This document shows positions 49,665 to 52,621 of a DNA stretch of 52,621 bases, piece after piece. Where the stretch lies: positions 196,269-248,889 of the forward strand of contig JALHMH010000003.1 of NCBI GenBank assembly GCA_022844165.1, written 5' to 3'. The notes under the pieces are model-generated. The model made no database searches. It saw only the letters and a program-made list of their open reading frames with translations, and was not told where the DNA came from. Made by a program: the position numbers and the translations under genes. This DNA is from Lysobacterales bacterium (GTDB lineage: Bacteria; Pseudomonadota; Gammaproteobacteria; Xanthomonadales; SZUA-5). The first letter of the stretch is position 1; every line of letters starts with the position of its first letter.

Positions 49665-50414
49665 TCAAGACTTAGTGGCGAGTTGGACGCGCGCCAGCAC
49701 GCGCAGAACCTGGAATACGAGACGCTTGCCAAGCTGACCGCCGAAAAACCGCTTCAGCCAGGCGACCTGCTGAAAGTAGATTGCCGCCTGGATAGAGGCC
49801 AACACGCGAGCCGAGGTCGAGCGCCGCTGGGAAACGTACTCGGGCCGCATGATGTCGACCACCAGGATGTATCGTTTGGCGTCGGTGTTGTTCCAGGCGG
49901 TGTGCTCGTGCGCGTCGCAAAACATCAAGAACCTGCCGTTCTCCCAGCTTCGGATTTCGGTTCCGACTCGGAACGCGCAGCGTGGCGCACTGGCGGGAAC
50001 TTCGATCCCCATATGGCAGCGGACGATGGCATTGGTATCGCCATGGTGCGGCTTGATCGTGGTATGCGGCTCGAGCAAGTTGAACGAAGCGCCGCAGATG
50101 TTGGGCACGTCTTTCAACAGTGCCCAGCTCTTGGGACACTTCGCGACGTTTTCCGCTATGACATGCATCCAGAACATCATGCCGAATGTCTTCCACTGGC
50201 CAGGGCGGTTCGTCATTTCCATGTTGGCGTAGGGCTGAAGATCGGCACTGTCTCTGGCGAGCAGGGCCTGTAGCTCGTCGCGGAACACGGTCCAGTTCGC
50301 TTCCAAATGTCGCACCCATGGAAACGCTGCCGTATCGAAGTAGAACGGTTCGTCGCCTTCGAATTCGCCGCCGTCCTCGGCGAACCAGGGTTGGTCTTTG
50401 GCCAGGGTGTTCAT
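49665..50414 (-). CDS. aspartyl/asparaginyl beta-hydroxylase family dioxygenase, copy 2 of 3
   Basis: A 249-residue paralogue of the flanking genes. IKPHHGDTNAIVRCHMGI holds His123, Arg132 and His134. DAHEHTAWNNTDAKRYILVVDIMRPE holds His171 and Arg181. All residues needed for iron and 2-oxoglutarate binding are present, so it should be active. It is the most diverged of the three in the substrate-facing middle part (MTNRPGQWKTFGMMFWMHVIAENVAKCP). GAGG lies 7 bases before the ATG. It is separated from copy 1 by 16 bp. A different target residue or position from its paralogues is plausible. Confidence 0.88.
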   Translation of the reverse strand: MNTLAKDQPWFAEDGGEFEGDEPFYFDTAAFPWVRHLEANWTVFRDELQALLARDSADLQPYANMEMTNRPGQWKTFGMMFWMHVIAENVAKCPKSWALLKDVPNICGASFNLLEPHTTIKPHHGDTNAIVRCHMGIEVPASAPRCAFRVGTEIRSWENGRFLMFCDAHEHTAWNNTDAKRYILVVDIMRPEYVSQRRSTSARVLASIQAAIYFQQVAWLKRFFGGQLGKRLVFQVLRVLARVQLATKS

Positions 50415-50430
50415 GGTCTAACCTCGTTGA

Positions 50431-51204
50431 CTAGAGAAGATCGTATAGTGGCAGCCGTAGGAACATCAGGGTACGGAACATCGAGTAAGCGAGCCGGCGC
50501 AGCACCGCTTCGCCCCACTTATTGGCGAACAGGCGACGAAGCTGGGTGTGGCGGGTGAGCATGACATCCACATAAATATTGCCGAGCACACGGCTCGATA
50601 CCCACTTCTCCATCCCGACAAACTCCGGCCGCATCACATCGAAGCTCAGAATGTAGCGATCTTGATCGGTGTTGTTCCAAGCGGTGTGTTCATGCGCATC
50701 GTTGAACATAAAGATGCGCCCCTCCTCCCAGCTGAAGGTGGTCTCCTTGACGCGTAGCCCGCAGCGTGGTGCCGGTGCTGGCACGATCAGCCCCATGTGG
50801 CATCGGATCATGGCGTTGGCGTCGCCGTGATGCGGCTTGATCGTTGAATTTGGTTCGAGCAGCAACAACGAGGCTGACGTCAGGTGCGGAATCGTCTGCA
50901 GGATGGCCCAAGTTTTCGGGAACATCGCAATGTAGCGATCCGACTGAAATGTCCAGTACATCAGCCCGGCCGTTTTCCACGCACCCTTTCGATTGGTCAT
51001 ATTCGGATCGGGATAAGACAGCAACACGCTGTCCCGCCCGCCAATCGCAGACAACAGTTCGTCCCGAATTGTGTGCCACTGCGCTTCGATCTTGGGCACC
51101 CAGTCGAATTTAGACGGATCGTAGACATGGGGTTCGTGTACCGGGTGGCCGCGATTGTCGTAGGTCGTCCATGGGCGTGGGCGCTGTTCAAACATCGCCG
51201 ACAT
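50431..51204 (-). CDS. aspartyl/asparaginyl beta-hydroxylase family dioxygenase, copy 1 of 3
   Basis: A 257-residue paralogue, first after the NRPS gene (42 bp downstream). TIKPHHGDANAMIRCHMGL holds His125, Arg134 and His136. DAHEHTAWNNTDQDRYILSFDVMRPE holds His173 and Arg183. The N-terminal half has the shared W...I.DELL and TNRKGAWKTAGLMYW blocks. A perfect AGGAGG stands 7 bases before the ATG, the strongest ribosome-binding site of the cluster. In NRPS pathways such enzymes hydroxylate Asp/Asn (or related) residues at the beta carbon, free or carrier-bound. Which applies here cannot be told. Confidence 0.9.
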   Translation of the reverse strand: MSAMFEQRPRPWTTYDNRGHPVHEPHVYDPSKFDWVPKIEAQWHTIRDELLSAIGGRDSVLLSYPDPNMTNRKGAWKTAGLMYWTFQSDRYIAMFPKTWAILQTIPHLTSASLLLLEPNSTIKPHHGDANAMIRCHMGLIVPAPAPRCGLRVKETTFSWEEGRIFMFNDAHEHTAWNNTDQDRYILSFDVMRPEFVGMEKWVSSRVLGNIYVDVMLTRHTQLRRLFANKWGEAVLRRLAYSMFRTLMFLRLPLYDLL

Positions 51205-51246
51205 CGAAGTTCCTCCTCGTCCACATCGCTCGAATGTTCATCTCGC

Positions 51247-52620
51247 CTACCGGTGCGCGGCGTCAGCCGCAAGCAGCCTGGCCAGTCGGGTAGCCACCGA
51301 ATTGAGCACTGATCCGCGCAGCAGCTCGTAATGACTGCACGCGAGCACATCTAACGTCAGGCCACCAACCGCGACACGCCCCCAAGTCCTCATCGGATTG
51401 CGTTCGGAGCGATCGATCGAGTCGGCACACTTGGTCAGGTGTACCCGGCCTGCATATTCGCCAGGACGGTACGCAGTCCAAGCCTTGAAGTTGCGCTGAT
51501 AGACATTCAGCTGTGCCCGAAACTGCTCCAGTCCGCAGTCTGGGGGCAGCACCGACAGGGCCTTCAAGGCCACCAGCGATTGTGCAACTGGATCCGGATC
51601 CGGGCCGAGATCGACATTTGCCAGCCACTCGGCAGTAGGCGCCAGACCATTGGTTCGCACCAGATCTTTGACGAAATTGTCCAGCATCTCCGAGTCGTTC
51701 AGATCGTCCCGATCGACATGCGCGTCGAAGAGATAGCTGTCGAGCAACATGAGCACCGAAATCTCTTCTCCGAGCGCGCGCAGCTGGCGAGCGATTTCGA
51801 ATGCGATGACGCCACCGAGCGACCAGCCGCAAAGCGCGTAGGGTCCCTGTGGTTGAACCGATCTCATCGCGACTACGTACCGTGCTGCCATCCCTTCGAT
51901 CGTGACGCTGCGGTCTGACGCTGCCTTGGGGCTCTCGAGCGCGAAAGTCGGGCGGGCGTCGCCGAGGGCGCGGGCGAGTTCGGCATAACAACTCACTCCA
52001 CCGGAGACTGGATGCACGCAGAACAGTGGCGATCCTCTGCCGCCTCTGTGCAGCGGCACTAAAGACCTCAACGCAAGTTCCTTGTCGACACCGGGCGGGC
52101 GCGGCATCTTGCGACCGGTAAGGCCAAGCCGTTGCGCCAGCCTTCTCACAAGACCTCGCGGTGCCTCCGATGTCGTAGGATCATCTTCGGCCCAGACGGG
52201 TCGTTCGCCCGAACTCGAAGTGCCGCTGGCGACCAGTTCCCGAACGTGGTCCGCGAGGTGCTCGATGGTTCCGTGCTCAAACAGCGTCATGAGATCGATT
52301 TCGACGCCGAAGCGGTTGTAAATGCGGACTCGCAGGCTCAGGGCATTCAGTGAATGCCCGCCGTGTTTGAAGAAGTTGTGGTTGATTCCAACTGGCCGAT
52401 AGTTGAGTACCTCACCCCAAAGCTCCGCCAACGCGGCTTCGACGTCGTCGCGAGGTGCGATGGTCTCTTCGCGACTTTCGATCAGCTCTTGTGCAACCGC
52501 AGGCAGTGCCTGGCGATCGATCTTGCCGGCAACGTTGGTTGGCAGGGCGTCAAGGAGAACAATCGACGTAGGCAGCATGTATTCGGGCAAGCGCTGCCGC
52601 AGTTCGGCGAGCAAATGCTC
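51247..52620 (-). CDS. nonribosomal peptide synthetase, C-terminal part (A-tail, carrier, thioesterase); continues beyond window
   Basis: The visible 457 residues start inside the adenylation C-terminal subdomain (ELRQRLPEYMLPTSIVLLDALP, then NVAGKIDRQALP with the A10 lysine). Next is a peptidyl carrier domain whose phosphopantetheine serine is in FFKHGGHSLNAL (fragment residue 90). After a Pro-rich linker comes a type I thioesterase (about 190-457). It has PLFCVHPVSGGVSCY (oxyanion region), GWSLGG (nucleophile Ser267), LLDSYLFD and a terminal CSHYELLRG His. The thioesterase marks the end of the assembly line, releasing or cyclising the product. The upstream modules lie outside the window to the right. 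Confidence 0.95.
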   Translation of the reverse strand, partial: EHLLAELRQRLPEYMLPTSIVLLDALPTNVAGKIDRQALPAVAQELIESREETIAPRDDVEAALAELWGEVLNYRPVGINHNFFKHGGHSLNALSLRVRIYNRFGVEIDLMTLFEHGTIEHLADHVRELVASGTSSSGERPVWAEDDPTTSEAPRGLVRRLAQRLGLTGRKMPRPPGVDKELALRSLVPLHRGGRGSPLFCVHPVSGGVSCYAELARALGDARPTFALESPKAASDRSVTIEGMAARYVVAMRSVQPQGPYALCGWSLGGVIAFEIARQLRALGEEISVLMLLDSYLFDAHVDRDDLNDSEMLDNFVKDLVRTNGLAPTAEWLANVDLGPDPDPVAQSLVALKALSVLPPDCGLEQFRAQLNVYQRNFKAWTAYRPGEYAGRVHLTKCADSIDRSERNPMRTWGRVAVGGLTLDVLACSHYELLRGSVLNSVATRLARLLAADAAHR

Positions 52621-52621
52621 T

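Noticed and set aside
1..52621. CRISPR arrays, prophage or intact insertion sequences
   Set aside because: No direct repeats with regular unique spacers, no transposase or integrase motifs and no phage structural genes were found; the tandem heptamers are simple repeats without spacers.

Overview
The window looks like chromosome from a gammaproteobacterium of the order Lysobacterales (Xanthomonadales). Three things point there: a complete type II secretion operon in the order E-F-G-H-I-J-K-L-M-N-D known from the Xanthomonas xps system, a short-LID adenylate kinase next to a PPi-type phosphofructokinase, and the neighbourhood mtaD-like deaminase / ubiG / gph / EamA. Base composition is moderately GC-rich and fairly even. 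I saw no rRNA, tRNA, CRISPR array, intact insertion sequence or phage gene. The genus cannot be fixed from what is visible.

Layout. 1-11.8 kb is a housekeeping block on both strands: the end of a TusA-family gene, adk, a PPi-type PFK, a small membrane protein, a DUF1330-like protein, an FAD-linked oxidase, cardiolipin synthase, slyX, an inositol monophosphatase (suhB), a GNAT/ATP-grasp pair, a lipase-like hydrolase, a rhomboid protease, an alkyltransferase-like protein and an unknown small protein. 11.8-13.9 kb holds a CNNM/CorC protein and a membrane protein resembling the exosortase H-associated family. 14.1-25.9 kb is the type II secretion operon plus a trailing lipoprotein. Several of its gene junctions carry heptanucleotide arrays or strong hairpins, and one array lies inside the coding leader of gspJ.

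26-31.1 kb encodes exported proteins: a probably highly expressed signal-peptide protein with a strong terminator, a tandem pair of Ig-like secreted paralogues, and a periplasmic parvulin-type isomerase. These are candidate clients or helpers of the upstream secretion machine (inference). 31.2-37.8 kb is a surface polysaccharide cluster: an ABC exporter of the Wzm/Wzt type with a sugar-recognition tail, two family-2 glycosyltransferases, a methyltransferase, and an unusual 600-residue protein combining a possible winged-helix N-terminus with a GT2-like fold.

37.8-45.4 kb is housekeeping again: divergent epmB/efp, the mtaD-like deaminase / ubiG / phosphatase set, a DMT transporter, a small membrane protein and a methylcrotonyl-CoA carboxylase beta subunit. 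An 84-bp nested inverted repeat sits at the end of that gene. From there to the right edge the minus strand carries the downstream end of a nonribosomal peptide cluster. Read in transcription order it is: the NRPS C-terminus (adenylation tail, carrier, thioesterase), three tandem aspartyl/asparaginyl beta-hydroxylase-family genes, a cytochrome P450 with an altered I-helix motif, a methyltransferase and an APH-type kinase. This cluster is the best candidate in the window for undescribed biology. Its main synthetase lies beyond the right edge.

Two diverged copies of a roughly 200-bp interspersed repeat lie 31 kb apart (2.8 and 34.0 kb).
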